64,000 nucleotides of DNA, taken from Sepiola atlantica. Taxonomy: Eukaryota > Mollusca > Cephalopoda > Sepiida > Sepiolidae. Location of the stretch: contig OY744544.1 in NCBI GenBank assembly GCA_963556195.1, forward strand, positions 51,648,325 through 51,712,324, in the 5' to 3' direction. The notes beneath the pieces are model-generated. The model was not told the DNA's origin, searched no databases, and was given only the letters and a program-made list of their open reading frames with translations. Positions 12,744 through 25,269 of this stretch are shown piece after piece (position 1 is the first letter of the stretch; every line of letters begins with the position of its first letter). The translations under genes and the position numbers were made by a program.

Positions 12744-13804
12744 ACTCCCTCGCCCTATTTCTCACTCACTCTTGCTTTCTCTCTATCTATATATCTTTAC
12801 ATCATAGTTTGCTCACTCTATATTCCATAACCCCCTCTTGGCCTCTTCTGTTTTTCTCTGTCACCCATTTTTATAATCCTCCATGTCGCCGTCTCTTGAA
12901 GGTTGACCGAAACGAATGTGAAAAGCCCCATCTTTTTTTTTATTAAATGAAATCAGTGATATTTAAAGTTTAAATTTGATTCGTCACAAAATCGCACTTG
13001 TATTTGGGATTTTATGGTTGTAACGTTAAACTATTTATTTTAAAATATATCAAACGAAAAAAATCCTATATAATTAAATGCAAAGACGCCATCGAAATCT
13101 GAATAAAAAACAGACATTTTTTTCAAAAGAAATTCCAGGAAATTTAAACATAATGAAGATTGATATGTGATGGATGACCTGAAGGTCAGATCAAATGACG
13201 GGAAGACATTTTGTAAATATAATTACCAAGAATTTCAAATAACATTTTATAAAAGCGGTTGACCTAAAATGAAATATATGGAATTAATAACGAACAAAAT
13301 ATACAAATAGCAGGAGCCTTCCCCCTTGCAAAACATTTTAAAAAAACATTGTGAGCAGGGACAGTACTTAAAACTATTTCAGCTGGGCTGTTTAAGGGCT
13401 CTGTAAGCCTGGACGTGTCTGAAAAAAACCTTCCTCGTGCCTTTATATTAAACCGCTAACGCGCTGACAATTAAAGTTTGCACACACGAGAATTATTGAG
13501 CAAAATATTAGCATGCAGAATTGTGGGTGACGTCAGTATTTTTGTAGCCAGCTGTCTTAAAATTTAGAATTGATAAAATTGAACATTTTTCCCAAACGAC
13601 TAAAGCTATCGTTATGTAACTTTGCATATACAGGAATGACATAGAACAAAGAAAATGATACTTTAAAAAATATCGGACGATGTCAGATTAATGATGACGT
13701 CACAATTTTTAACCAAAATGTGCTTTTATTGTGCATGAATCCCAACCAATTTATTAATGATAGATAAAATTAAACCGTGACACAATTAAAAATAAAGAAT
13801 TGAT

Positions 13805-13823
13805 ACACGACACAAACACACAT

Positions 13824-13917
<94 letters not shown>
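13805..13917. repeat. (CA)n-(TA)n compound microsatellite
   Basis: ACACACATACACACAC runs into about 80 bp of TA. Confidence 0.95.
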
Positions 13918-13919
<2 letters not shown>

Positions 13920-14008
13920 CTTCTTTGCAATATAGTAGGAAAAATCCCAGCAGAGTGCTCGATTAATTAAGAATTGAAGTTAAAAATTTAGAGCATACTA
14001 TTCATTTA

Positions 14009-14332
14009 TTTTGGTAAAGAAAAATTAGTACACCTTTGGTTTCAAGCTCGGAAAGTCTTAGCCATCCGGCTCTCTTAATCTTATATTATTAATCTTATAT
14101 TATTATATCTTTCCAAATCTTCTCCAGTTTTAAATTTCAACAGTTTTATTACACTAAATTTAAATTCAAACAAACATACATAACACACTGAGCAAAACAC
14201 GCGTCCCAACGAGAGTGTCATGTGACTTCACATTTCCAAAACAGATGACAACAGAAGCTGAAGAGAGCCGGATGGCTAAGACTTTCCGAGCTTGAAACCG
14301 ACGGTACGAATATTGTACTAATTTTTCTGTAC

Positions 14333-14337
<5 letters not shown>
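14009..14337. mobile_element. 329-bp TIR element (MITE)
   Basis: Left end TTTTGGTAAAGAAAAATTAG and right end (reverse complement TTTTGGTACAGAAAAATTAG) begin inverted repeats of about 65-75 bp. These continue almost without mismatch through GGTTTCAAGCTCGGAAAGTC and the CCATCCGGCTCTCTT word, apart from an indel near 14,030/14,310. The interior is AT-rich with no frame. The right end abuts a (TA)n tract. Confidence 0.8.

Positions 14338-14382
<45 letters not shown>
14336..14382. repeat. (TA)n microsatellite
   Basis: Pure TA run at the right end of the TIR element. Confidence 0.95.
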
Positions 14383-14389
14383 TGTGTAA

Positions 14390-16610
14390 ATTTGTTTGTT
14401 ATTCCACTATGCTTTTAAAGAAGTCTTTTAAAGATGATTAGTGATGTATGAAGCATAAAACCAATGTGGTTTTTGTAATTTCTATATTTCATTCTGATAT
14501 TTCGAGCAGTCCTCCGCTCTTTGTCAAACATTATACGAAATGAAGAAAATGAAGAAAATCGAAACCGTAGAGAAAACTTGAATTTTCAAAAACATTGAAC
14601 GTTCATTCTTTGTTTTAACGTTTAAGTTAGTTCACGCGAAATAACTCTGCCGATTGGTAAATATGATGTGCCGTCACATGGCCTTTAGAGAAAAAGAGTG
14701 AAGGAGAAAAAAATGGGGGTTACTATGAAGAACTCACAGGTGAACTTATAGTTTACGAGATGTCTAGAGATATGACATGATTAAGCAGTAATTATTGTCA
14801 TCCGGCCCATAGTGGTCAGTTATTGACAACAAACGATCTCAAATAAAACTCTTTTTGCCTTAAACCGTTGTCTGTTCTTCGCTCTAATATTTGGGGTCTG
14901 AACAAACTTGTTTGCATTTGACGTTTCCTCGGTCGGGAGAGATCACATATGGAACGAACGGCAAACAAGGTATGTTATGAACGTTCTTACATTTTACTTC
15001 ATTGTCATATGTGATATATTAGTCTCCTCCTAAGAGGGAGGTACATAAAAAGTAAGAAGTTTTATCCGTCAGTCCGTCGTTTAGTCGGTCACTACAGTTT
15101 GACGTAGCATTTTTAATTTCATCCACGCATCTCTATAAGAAGCTATGCCCATCCGGATGTCGGTTTGTCGGTCATGCTTGAGTTTCAACTGTTAACTTTG
15201 CGTATTCAATGGACAAACATGTCATTGTGTGCGTCTAGGCGTCGCAGTAATGTATTCGCTTTAGGCAGTCGTTCATGCTAAATGTTAAATAGTATTTTCA
15301 TTTACAAACACGCAATGTTAATGGACGCATTTTAAAAATATAGGAACGTTCTTCCAATGTTATTGTAAATAGTCTTTCTTTCAAAGTTGCTTGATTACTT
15401 ATTTTTATAGGGTGACCTCAAAGAACCAACAACTGTTTGAATAAAACTGTTAATTTTATTTTTTATTATTTTTTTTTTCAGAAATATCAAAATAATAGTC
15501 TTCCACAGTATGTATTCGTCAACCAAATAAAATGCATTTTGCATGGGGCCATATTTTACTAAGAAATCTTAAACTATAATGCAATCAAATTTTCCCAATA
15601 AGTTTCGGTGGCGTCGTGCGCCATCAAAACGCACAATTCTTGACTCAGAAGTTGAAAAAATATGACACACTCTTGATTCAGAATATTTTCAAAGAGTTAT
15701 TCTAGTCAGAAGTGGAAGCCAGAAAGGAACAGTAATGCTGAACAGAACTCGATTGAGTCGATCCAAAGTAACCACGGCGACGATGCAGTTAAGAGCTGAG
15801 AATTTCTTGAGAGTTTTTGGAGTATTATACTTGACTCAGAACCTCATTTCAATCTTTACCAAATCGAAATGAAGCACATACCCACGTAGACAACCAGAAA
15901 AATAACGCGTAACAATCTATATTGTTTTACATAATTTAAGGCAATCCAGATATTATGGATCATATTTTGTTTCCCTCATGAAGCTCGTGTTTTGTGCTCA
16001 GGACATGTAAACATCAACACTAATCTTTACTGGTCTACATACACAGCGGTGAGTAACATGGACACATTATTTTTTGTGTAAATGTTAACATATATGAGGT
16101 TATATATATGACTTTTCTTTCAATTAATGAATTCATTTTTTATAAACAAATCATCATAAATTTCGGGATATATATTCTCAGCAACTCAGTGATTAACATG
16201 TGCACATTATTTATTTTGTCAACTTGATCATTTAGGTGGTGCACACCCACCCAAACAGGAAACCGCCATCAACGTCTGTACAAATAAGTTAAATACAAGA
16301 TGTCTAATAAAGAAAATGAATTGCTTTACATCAAATTTTGAGGTATATTAAGTAATACATTTTTAAGAACGTGTGTGAGTGTGTGTGAGCGTCAATCATT
16401 TTTTAAAACTATACTATTTAGAGGGTGCGACCGAAACCGTACCATAACCCCCACACAGAAAGAAAATAAAACATTAACATTTAAAACGAATGCTATATAT
16501 ATTGCTTATACCCGTTCTGAGGCGAGTATTCGCCTACTATATTAGTATAAATAAAAATGTTTACTTAAATGTTTATTGAGAACTACTACATAAACAAAAC
16601 TAACAAAACT
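14390..16610. other. AT-rich DNA with no recognised gene
   Basis: No recognisable coding region or RNA gene. It contains poly-T and short GTGT runs only. Confidence 0.4.
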
Positions 16611-16615
16611 ATTAT

Positions 16616-16635
16616 ACATATATATATATATACAC

Positions 16636-16669
<34 letters not shown>

Positions 16670-16707
16670 GTGTATATATATATATATACACACATATATA
16701 TATATAT

Positions 16708-16779
<72 letters not shown>

Positions 16780-16780
16780 A
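16616..16780. repeat. (TA)n/(CA)n microsatellite
   Basis: About 165 bp of TA with CACACA and GTGTGT interruptions, ending in TGTGTGTGTGTG. Confidence 0.95.
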
Positions 16781-16789
16781 AATGTAACT

Positions 16790-18290
16790 AAAAGGTGGGC
16801 TATTTGGAACAGGTAGGGTATAGAGACTGGAGACATAAGAAACAAAAAGAAATAAGCAAACGAGTATCGCAAAAAGTAAATAATGACGCGAAAGAAGATA
16901 ACGGAATAAGAATAGAAGCCAATTCCAATAACACATAGAGCGAGGCCAGCGAATCACTGATAAATGGAACAAAACAACCGAGAGAAAGGAATATATTTCT
17001 GGCAAAACAATGAGCAGTCAGAATTTCGCTCTAACCATTAACAAAGAGAGAGATAGGGAGAAAGTAAGAGTGAGAGAGAAAGTCAAAGAGATAATGGGAG
17101 AGAGGGGGGGGGGCGTGAGAGCGGAAATCCGTGGTGATTCGATACGTTGCTGTCCCGTTTAGTTTGCCAGTGGCTTTGGTTTGCCAATCTGCGATGTAAG
17201 CGTTTAGTGACTTTTTTTTCATATTTTCTCGCTTTTTTGCCCGCAGCGAATGGGCCTGGTTTTGTGAAAGACAAATGAAAACAGACGCCTTGAAACAATT
17301 ATATTGCAATTGAGTAAATCTAACGGCTTTATTTCATTATGGGATGGGAGACCGAAGAGACCATTTTGAGGGCGGGGGGAATGATGGAGAGAAGCAAAGA
17401 ATACGACGGATAGTAATGGCGGGAAATTTGATTACGGTGTTGCGCTGAGAGGGGATGAAAGTATAATAAAAAGGAGCAAAAAAAGAAGACGACAATAAAA
17501 ATACATTCGAAAATGAAGAAGAAAAAAGAAAAACAAGAAAATAATCAATGAATAAAATATAACAAAGAAAAAGAATGAAGGCAGAAATTGAGAAAAAAGT
17601 GAAAAGTAAAAATTATGCGAATAAGTAGATGTGAATTATAAAAGACAGACACAAAGTAGAAGAAAAAAAAAGTAGTAAAAGTGGATCAAGTGAAAATACA
17701 AACCCGAATGATGGTAAAATTGAGTATGATGAGTATGGCATGCACCGGTGCCCGTAATAATCAAAGTAAGACCCGGAATCCTCAAGGACATGAAAATTAA
17801 ATCGGACAAACTCATCCACGCAAGAAGACTAGACATGATAATAGTATACACGAAGGAAAAACAGAGCTAAAAAGTAGGCACTGCCGTTCCAGTGTAGAAG
17901 AGCAGAATCGGATCCAACATCCTGGCTGAAGACAAAGAAATTGGAATACTACTATGACTACAACTACTAATATTACTACTAAAACTACTACTATTAATTA
18001 TAATAAGGATAAACACGTAGGAAAATTAGTATAAATACAATCATCATGCAAGTACGACGAACAGTCTCGAAAAATCTGAAAACATGACTAAGAGAACTTT
18101 GAATCAAAGGCAAAATGGCCATCGTAAAAATCACAGCAATGGCAATGATAATAATAACAACCAACGCATTATAGAAAAAAATCTGTGAATGCGAAAACCA
18201 ACGCATATCACCAACGACTACTAACTAGCCACAATATAGTTGAAATAGAAATAGAATATAAAATATAGAAGGAACATAACACGAGATCAA
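16790..18290. other. Purine-rich DNA with no recognised gene
   Basis: The plus strand is A/G-rich (AGAGAG, GAAAAAG), especially 17,030-17,110 and 17,460-17,720, with a G run near 17,106. Minus-strand frames (17,031-17,309, 17,613-17,851) reflect this bias and resemble no family I know. Confidence 0.4.
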
Positions 18291-18299
18291 GGGATCTAA

Positions 18300-18930
18300 A
18301 AGTGCGGGAAATTCTTGAAAGTGGCATCTTCCTGTATGCTTAAAACAAAAGCACACCCACAGAAGTGGCGACACAAGTATCTGCTGGCACCACTTAAACT
18401 AATCGTGAAGGATCAAGAAGGTTGGAAAAGCCGAGGAAGGAGAGTACCAACCAGACCTCTTACAGTAACGTTCAGATGATACTGGAAACTTAGAAAGGCT
18501 TTTGCCACACAAATTAAAGAGAAGGTCAGCGGTCGTTGTCAGCGAGAAACCAATGTTAAACGGCTACTGCAATAACGCAAAATGATTCGCAAACTTATCA
18601 AAAGCGCTGTGGAGTTCTGGAAATCTAGAGAAACTTGTTGTCAGTCAAAAACCAGAGAACCCCACTTGTTATTGTTAGTCAGTAATCACGTATTATGAGT
18701 GGCTTGTTGCCACTCGGGCCCCAGAGGGGACTAATGGCCCTTATCAGCGGGAAATCGGTGGTAGGTGGCTGTTGCGATACCGCAAGGTCATCAGCGGTGA
18801 TGAACGAAAAGAAGTGGAGCATACTGGACGTCTGAGGAGACTTGTTGTCACTCAGACTTTAGGGAATACCACAGGTTGTTGGCAGTGGGCGAACACTGAC
18901 GATGACCAGTATGATAACTCCTAGTGAGTA

Positions 18931-18992
<62 letters not shown>
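18300..18992 (+). repeat. (AAT)n-tailed SINE-like repeat, two partial copies
   Basis: The segment ending at 18,992 carries TTGCGATACCGCAA (18,772-18,785), ACTGACGATGA (18,896) and AACTCCTAGTG (18,917), then a pure (AAT)n tail of about 63 bp. The same words in the same order occur at 60,640-60,905. An upstream part (18,300-18,640) has a diverged copy of the body (GGTCAGCGGTCGTTGTCAGC, CTGCAATAACGCAA). A tail of trinucleotide repeats is typical of SINE or LINE 3' ends. Confidence 0.6.
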
Positions 18993-18993
<1 letters not shown>

Positions 18994-19256
18994 TCAAAGT
19001 AGTTTTCTCATGAGTTGCCATTTTTAACGCATGCAATTATCAGTTATCGCTCAGTAGCAATACCAACTAGTGTACTTCAGAATCTGATTGACGACACATC
19101 TTCCCAGATTTCCAACACTCTCGGGCTCTCTTGATAACTGTTGAAAATTAATTTTAGTTACCGCAGCAGTTTCTCGTTGATTTCTTGCTGAAAACGAAAG
19201 TTGAATTTTTCTAGAGTTGGAGAGGCAACAAGCTTTGTCAAATTCATCTATTTTCT

Positions 19257-19286
19257 ACTTCTTCTTCTTCTTCTTCTTCTTCTTCC
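19257..19286. repeat. (CTT)n microsatellite
   Basis: TTCTTCTTC run, followed by a short ATT run near 19,315-19,330. Confidence 0.9.
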
Positions 19287-19914
19287 TCTACTCATTTTTT
19301 CTTGTTATCATTATGATTATTATTATTATTAACGAAGAAACAGAAAATATTCCGTGTCGTTTACACGAGAATGTAAAACGAATAAATAGTTGAGAGCCAA
19401 CAAATATTAGCAATGGTATTTGAAGGAGGAACTAGTTTAAAATATTGAGTCAGATAAGAAGCTAAAGAAAGGGAAAATGGAAGAAAAAACGGTGGAACAC
19501 GATGCAAAAAGGAAACCGAAAACAAAACGAAAAAGAAGACTATATTGAACAAAGATTGCCGCAAAGGAAAGCTCTAGAAAATGGCAATACAATCAGAAAC
19601 ATTTATAAGATGGAAAGATGAGGAGACTTTGGGAGTAGTAGGGTAGATTGTCATGTGATACGTTGGTTGATTTGAAAGACATGCAATGGATTTGTCCAGT
19701 TGCCATGTGGAGAAATCATCCAAAGTAACTAATACGCGTAGAATATTGGCGGAATTGATACGTTCGAGAACTGCGAGGGGGAGATGACGTCGGTTGAGGA
19801 GATCAGACAAAGGAATTAATAAAACAAAATATGCCTTTAGGGTAGTAAAGTGAAAGCGAAAATAGATTTGATGTAAAATGTGAACATGAGTGAGTTTCAT
19901 GCCTATATGCATGA

Positions 19915-19940
19915 CTATATATATATATATATATATATAT
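19915..19940. repeat. Short (TA)n microsatellite
   Basis: Pure TA run of about 26 bp. Confidence 0.9.
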
Positions 19941-19944
19941 TGAT

Positions 19945-21060
19945 AAAATTGTGTGACCACTTCTCGTGTAATTTTACATATGTGTGTATTTCGCGCCTCT
20001 CGATTATTTATTGAAATAAATAATGCAAAAGTACGAAAACAATTTATAAAATCCCATTCAAAAAACTAATTGAAGAACTAAATTTAATCCACCACAATGC
20101 ATGCCATTTTTTTCTGAATAAATCATCCATTTTAGTATTTTGTTAGTACTTAAAATATAACGAATTTCATTTTCAAGCAATTTACCAGCAACAATTTTAT
20201 AAATAAAGTTAAAAACAATATTACGTTTTTATGTTGGCTCAATTAACAATTCATTGACGAAACGAATAATAGTTAAACTATCTAAAAGATTACTGAAATT
20301 AATTATAATATACGTAGTTAATTAAATCCCTTAAAAGCAGACTTAATAATCATATATTTTTTAAGGGCATAGATTACAGAAACAATATCCTATCATCTGA
20401 TATTTTATTGTATCTAAAAAATGTAAACTTAAAACCAATTCTAGACTGAAGAATTATACATTCACCTACTTTTTATTGTAATTCTATTTGAGAAATTTTT
20501 ATCTGCCTTTTTTCCTCGACTGAATTCTTATTAAAAGAGTTATCAAAGTTTCGAAATTATATAGTTTAACAATCACCGATCAATTGAAATCATAATATTG
20601 TTCTTAAATAAAAGAATGTATATGATGTTATAATTTTTTTTAAATCTCTAATTGACATAATGGATTCATGTTTTGTACAGTTGATGAGCATTTATCATAC
20701 ATTTTCTGGTTAGTACCTGGTACAATTTAAAACTTCTGCAAGGTTTCACATAATACTAGAATTCCATTTATAACAAATATTATTTGCTCATATTTCAGTT
20801 CGATTTTGTTTGTAATAGTCTATGCTGTCCCGCTCCTAATATTAAATATCGGGGAGAACACTTTCTGGGATAAATAATACGATATAATATATTCGGTTTA
20901 ATAAATTGGGGGTTATGTTAAAAAAAAAACAAGATACGTTTCACACAAGGAAATAAGCTAAAATACGTGAGAAAATAAGACAATAATATTTCGGCAGATA
21001 TGCAATTAGAGATACAATAGAAACGTGGCTGGCGCCATTTAGGGAATTCGATAAAGCGAA
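19945..21060. other. AT-rich DNA with no recognised gene
   Basis: No coding signal. Only poly-A/T tracts are visible. Confidence 0.4.
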
Positions 21061-21160
21061 CGGCCTTAGAAGACTTATCAAAGATTGTATATAAGACTGT
21101 TAACGATGAGCTTAAAATAAACCTTTCTCTTTCCCTTTATTTCTTTCACCCTTAACATCA
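21060..21160 (+). promoter_or_regulatory. Possible LTR-like promoter and poly(A) signals
   Basis: TATATAAG near 21,090 is followed about 25 bp later by AAATAAA and a CTTT-rich stretch, a layout seen in retrotransposon LTRs. It lies about 830 bp upstream of the gag-like region. No matching downstream LTR and no clear primer-binding site were found, so this may be chance. Confidence 0.2.
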
Positions 21161-21757
21161 TATCAAATAAAAACATTTACTATCTAAGATGATGCTCTTG
21201 ATTAATTGAAATCAACTTAATGCGAGAAGTTTGTGATATTTGCTAAACGAAATTGACCTCATTCTTCGGAGGAGACAACACAAGCAAACAATGACGATGC
21301 CAGCGAGACGACAAGGTATACTTTTAAGTTGATTAAAGTAGTAATGTGTCAATCCCTTTCGTAACTAAATGACTACATATTGTATGTAGCAGTTATCATG
21401 CAGGCCCAAAGGGAAAATGAGTAAGGGTTGCGCCGTGTATTGTCCATCAGGGATTGAACCAAGAGTGTTCCGGTTACAAAATGGAAACTTTTAACTTTAG
21501 TCACGCGACGCGAGCTCACGTATGCAAATGAGGATTGGTTTGCATGGACTGATTCTCGTTGGGACAAAAAGAGTAGACACTTTGCTCCGGTGGCAAGCTA
21601 GAGAAAGGTTGACGTTGTAACTACGTCGAGTGCTGAAAGAGAGAACAAGAAAAAGAAAGAGATAAAGAAAAGGGAATTGAATGTTTGATTAGACATTTTG
21701 TCGTTCACATGCATGTTGAACTGTTGTTAGTGAAAAAAACAGAAAGAATAATTCGGC

Positions 21758-21830
21758 GTCTCGTTTGAACTCAGTGGTAGAGCATTCTTTCAACTCTGAG
21801 TAGTCAACGAAATTCATTTGATTTTAAGTT
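21758..21830 (+). repeat. Possible tRNA-derived fragment
   Basis: AACTCAGTGGTAGAGCATTC resembles the tRNA D-arm/A-box region (CTCAGTGGTAGAGC is typical). The expected B box is only a weak match (GTCAACGAAATTC), and I cannot fold a full cloverleaf. Probably a SINE head or tRNA pseudogene. Confidence 0.3.
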
Positions 21831-21983
21831 TATTAACCTTTCCTTACAAACTATCTCGGCGATTCTGTGTTGTTTATTTGTGACATGATAGCGAACGCAA
21901 AGTTCGACCATAACGTTATCCCTCAGTGTGACGGATCTACGTTTGTGGTAGACTAGGTTTAGAGAGTGGAGCTTACCTGACGT

Positions 21984-22460
21984 GTGTGTGGGGTCAACCA
22001 GGTCGAGATGGGCATTCCTCCTCGACTAACGGGAGGCGTTCTGAAGGTTTACCAGCAGCTAAGCGAGAATGATGAAGCCAATGTCGATCAGACGACGGCT
22101 TCGCTCTACAAAGCTTTTGCGATAGACTTCTGCACAGCTTACGAACGTTGTACTACCCGGACGAGACTGTTGATGACTTCTTTGCTGCATTGAATCAGCT
22201 GTCCTTAACAGACTTTTGTGTACGCATTTATGACCGGGCTCCCCGTTCGAGCCAAAGCAACTCCTGAAGGCATCCACAAGAAGGGAAGCGACTCCAATAG
22301 AAAAGATATCAAGCATGAAGCAGAACTTCAGGAGCTTGTCGTAATGGCCGCGCAGTCGGCCCAGAGTGTGCTTAAAAATCCGCGGACGCATATGATGCTT
22401 CCAGTGTGGCAGGATCGGCAAAATGGCATCAAACTGTTTTCGAAACGAGCAAGGGGGTAA
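21984..22460 (+). pseudogene. Gag (capsid) of a Ty3/gypsy-type LTR retrotransposon, broken
   Basis: The frame from 21,984 encodes PRLTGGVLKVYQQLSENDEA, which fits the capsid region of invertebrate Ty3/gypsy elements (xLxxxAxxVYQQLSExDKAD), then a short LYKAFAIDFCTAYE helix. The reading frame shifts near 22,150 and again near 22,210, where FMTGLPVRAKA continues the capsid. A later stretch (22,320-22,380) looks like the C-terminal helix. No intact zinc knuckle is visible. The family match is from recognition of gag motifs; the element cannot make a capsid. Confidence 0.6.
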
Positions 22461-22578
22461 GATGTCAGCGACGTTCTTCCCCCGGACAAGATGTAAACGA
22501 GGTGCAACTAATAATCAGAGTGCATGTTAACCAACGCCTTGCTCAGCGTTTCTTAGTTCAATTTGCTTCCGTACCGTA

Positions 22579-22875
22579 GTGAGCGCAAGTTTATGCCGCA
22601 ACTGGAGTAAGAGGAGCATTAGAATAAAAGTGGTTAATGGCGAGACACAGGCGTGCTGTGAAGTAGAATTAGTAAAGATTTGCACGGACTATGGTGTATC
22701 CGCTCACGTCGATGTCCTCGTGACACGTAAATACATACTGGGCTTCGACCTACTGCTCGGATATGACGCTATCAAGGCACTGAGTTGTGTGCTCATTACA
22801 CCAGCTGGGACTGTGAATTCCTTCAGGCACCGATGTGTGCCGCAATTTTTATTTATCGGCCAGAGTTCAATGTAG
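22579..22875 (+). pseudogene. Retroviral-type aspartic protease region of the LTR element
   Basis: This frame encodes a beta-strand-rich stretch ending in ILGFDLLLGYDAIKAL, which matches the conserved C-terminal G-x-D-x-ILG-x-D motif of retrotransposon proteases. The catalytic DTG-type motif expected near the start is not evident, so the enzyme is truncated or mutated. It lies between gag and RT, the normal order. Confidence 0.55.
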
Positions 22876-22999
22876 AGTTTCATCAACACCAAAAAATCTA
22901 GACTGCGTCCTGGAAATGGACGGATAATAAAGTACCAATCAAGCTACGGAATGGCGTCACAGAATACCACGTAGCCGCGACAGTTAGAGGCGCATATCA

Positions 23000-23818
23000 A
23001 CAAGAGCTTGACGCCTGGATCAAAAATTGCTGGTTGATCTTGTACTCTAACATAGAGCCTGGACCCAAACAGTTTTATCCCTTTAATGGCAGTGGTACAA
23101 CATAACAAATCAAAGGTGCGACCAGTATTGGACTACCGTGATCTCAATCAATATAGAGAGGCTTTCATGGTTGATGCTGGTGTATGTGCAAGCAAGTTAA
23201 GAGAGTGGCACCAGAAAGGATCGAATGTATCATTGCTCGATCTGAGGAATGCCTATCTGCAAGTCGACGAAACTTTATGGCAATTCCAGACGGTGGTATG
23301 TCGCGGCAAGAGATACTGTCTGTCCAGCCTTGATTTTGGGTTGAATATGGCGTCGCAGATTATGAAGACCATCGGTAGTTCTGTGTTATCCCAGGAGGAA
23401 AAAAGCAACATCGGCGTATCTTGACGACATTTACATCAGTGAAGATGTCAAGTCAGCGACGCACATCAGAGCGAAATTGGCAGAGTTTGACCTAAAGTGC
23501 AAATACCCAGAGCAGCTTGGAGACGGGACACGCCTTCTGGGTCTGGAAGTCAGAGGGGAGGATGGCACTCTGCGATGGAGACGAGGAAATGTGATTTCCG
23601 GCATGCCTGAAGTTCTCACAAGAAGGACCATTTTTTTCATTGTGCGGAAAACTCGTGGGACACCTGCTAGTGTGTGGTTGGCTTCGTGTAGCAGTGGGTG
23701 TAATAAAATGCAGGGTGTATGCGGTAACCGAAGGGTGGGACGTCAAATAAGTAATGCCATTCTCACTCGAATGATTGCAGAAAGTTTTGGGAGATTAACG
23801 CACGAGGACCCGGCCTGA
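23000..23818 (+). pseudogene. Reverse transcriptase of the LTR element, frameshifted
   Basis: The frame from 23,086 encodes KVRPVLDYRDLNQ, the RT entry motif, then NVSLLDLRNAYLQV, the catalytic-Asp strand, and LDFGLNMASQIM, the fingers/palm region. A frameshift in an A run near 23,400 separates this from the YLDD catalytic box at 23,417-23,428. The second frame (23,477-23,818) continues with the thumb (RLLGLEV) and connection segments. All key RT motifs can be found, but in different frames with stops, so it is dead. Confidence 0.75.
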
Positions 23819-23824
23819 GGAGTA

Positions 23825-24331
23825 TTGTGTGTCAATGGAGAAGAAATGAATGTATGGGTTGACGCTAGTTCACTAGAATTGGGAGTCCTGTTGGAGAAAG
23901 ACGAACCAATGTTGGAGGATGCCTGTTGGTTGCGGCCTACGAACACCGTCCAGTACACCAAACTTGCTGAGTTAGATGCTGTGATGAATGGCGTTAACCT
24001 AGCACTACAATGGCAGGTAATGAGTTGGCACTTACATACTGACTCCCTTTGCGTTTATCACTTGATGTCCGACACGCTGACTGGGAAAGCAAGCATACGC
24101 ACCAAGGCAGCAAGCGAGATGTTGATAAGACAAAAGTTAGACACTTTAAAGAGTCTTGTCTGCGAGTATAGCCTGATAGTTAGCGTAACATTGTTCCCGT
24201 CATACTCCCACTTTGCTGAGCAGCTGACACGAGTGTCTCGCAAATGGTACGATGATAAAGATAGGTTCCGAACCCGCTTATCCAACATGCGCTGCTACAG
24301 TGCGCGTGATAATTTTGTAGCAGATAGATAA
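23825..24331 (+). pseudogene. RNase H region of the LTR element
   Basis: One open frame of about 168 codons encodes the RNase H pattern VDASSLELGVLLE (first Asp), KLAELDAVMNGVN (Glu) and LHTDSLCVYHL (second Asp). The last motif reads HFAEQLTRV, where I would expect an Asp. This is the best-preserved segment of the element. It has no start codon of its own and follows RT in the usual pol order. Confidence 0.7.
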
Positions 24332-25030
24332 CATCCACACACAGACACCTAGGCATCAAGAGGACTCTGTATTTCGTGGGGCACGTAAACCCAGCATGGA
24401 AAAATAAGAGGTGAAACAAGTCTGTGAGATGTCTCAATCAATTAAACCAGCACCACTTTCTTACTTTTATCGACTGTTGACTAACCCATTTTGCGGTTGT
24501 GCGACCTATTGCACGCCAAGACTCGGCAAGCGTTTTCGACAACTATTGTCTGTCTTTTACGACAGGAGAGTACCACATGAGATTTGGGCCGATAATGACC
24601 CAGCATTCTGCAGCCAGCAAGTAAGACAGTTGCGACTCGCTTACGTACCATCAGGCAATGGAATCGAAGAAGGAAGCCACCGTCGCATAAAGAATATTGC
24701 TGCCAGGAAAAGTGTTCTGTTGGGGAAGCAACATACTGGTAGAATGTTACGCTGAAAGATGGGGTGCCCCCGACAACCGCACCCGCGTATGTCATCTATA
24801 CATACCAGATTCGGGTAAAAGGAATTGGAATTGTGCAGTCACTTGACGAGAAGATTGACAGGCCATATGATGTCGGAGATCATGTCTGGTTGAAACCGCC
24901 AGGCTGTCGATGTACCACCAAATTCAAACGGGGACGAGTGACTGGCATGGTCAGTCGGCAATCTGTCCTGTTTGATGGAATCCCACATCACATACGCGAT
25001 CTCCACCCTACTTTGTGGGCTGACCATTAA
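24331..25030 (+). pseudogene. Integrase and C-terminal module of the LTR element, internally deleted
   Basis: About 24,411-24,470 encodes CEMSQSIKPAP, a decayed end of the HHCC zinc-binding domain (CxxC reduced to CxxS). It joins soon after to IWADNDPAFCSQQ, which holds the second catalytic Asp, and to GNGIEEGSHRRIK, which carries the Glu. The segment that should hold the first catalytic Asp seems missing, suggesting a deletion. The frame at 24,764-25,030 encodes GDHVWLKPPGCRCTTKF and a following beta-rich module, typical of the integrase C-terminal domain. Confidence 0.65.
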
Positions 25031-25067
25031 ATCACTGGGTAAAGTACTGAGTCGTCTGGCACTGAAC

Positions 25068-25255
25068 TATTAATGGATAGCGACAGTGATAATAACGAGA
25101 ATCAAGCCGCTGGTACGGAAGCGGAAACTTCGTCAGACGATTCAGAAGCGGAACTTCGTCAGACAATTCAGAAGCGTCAATGTCTTAATTCGAAGAAGTG
25201 CACGAATCAAAAGGCCACCACCATGTGTGAGCAAGTGATCAGGGGAGTGTAGAAA
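25068..25255 (+). pseudogene. Acidic C-terminal tail of the LTR element (probable)
   Basis: An acidic stretch (DSDSDNNENQ..SSDDSEAE) follows the integrase module and leads to a basic, proline-containing end. A short internal duplication of GACGATTCAGAAGCGGAA is visible at 25,135-25,170. No 3' LTR was found before the next element begins at about 25,270. Confidence 0.35.
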
Positions 25256-25269
25256 CCATCATGCAGGTC

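Noticed and set aside
17031..17309. Minus-strand 92-codon frame in the purine-rich region
   Set aside because: The composition follows the strand bias and no domain or splice context is visible.
21060..25260. Intact retrotransposon or retrovirus with paired LTRs
   Set aside because: No pair of LTRs found, several frameshifts and stops, a missing integrase segment, and no envelope-like frame.
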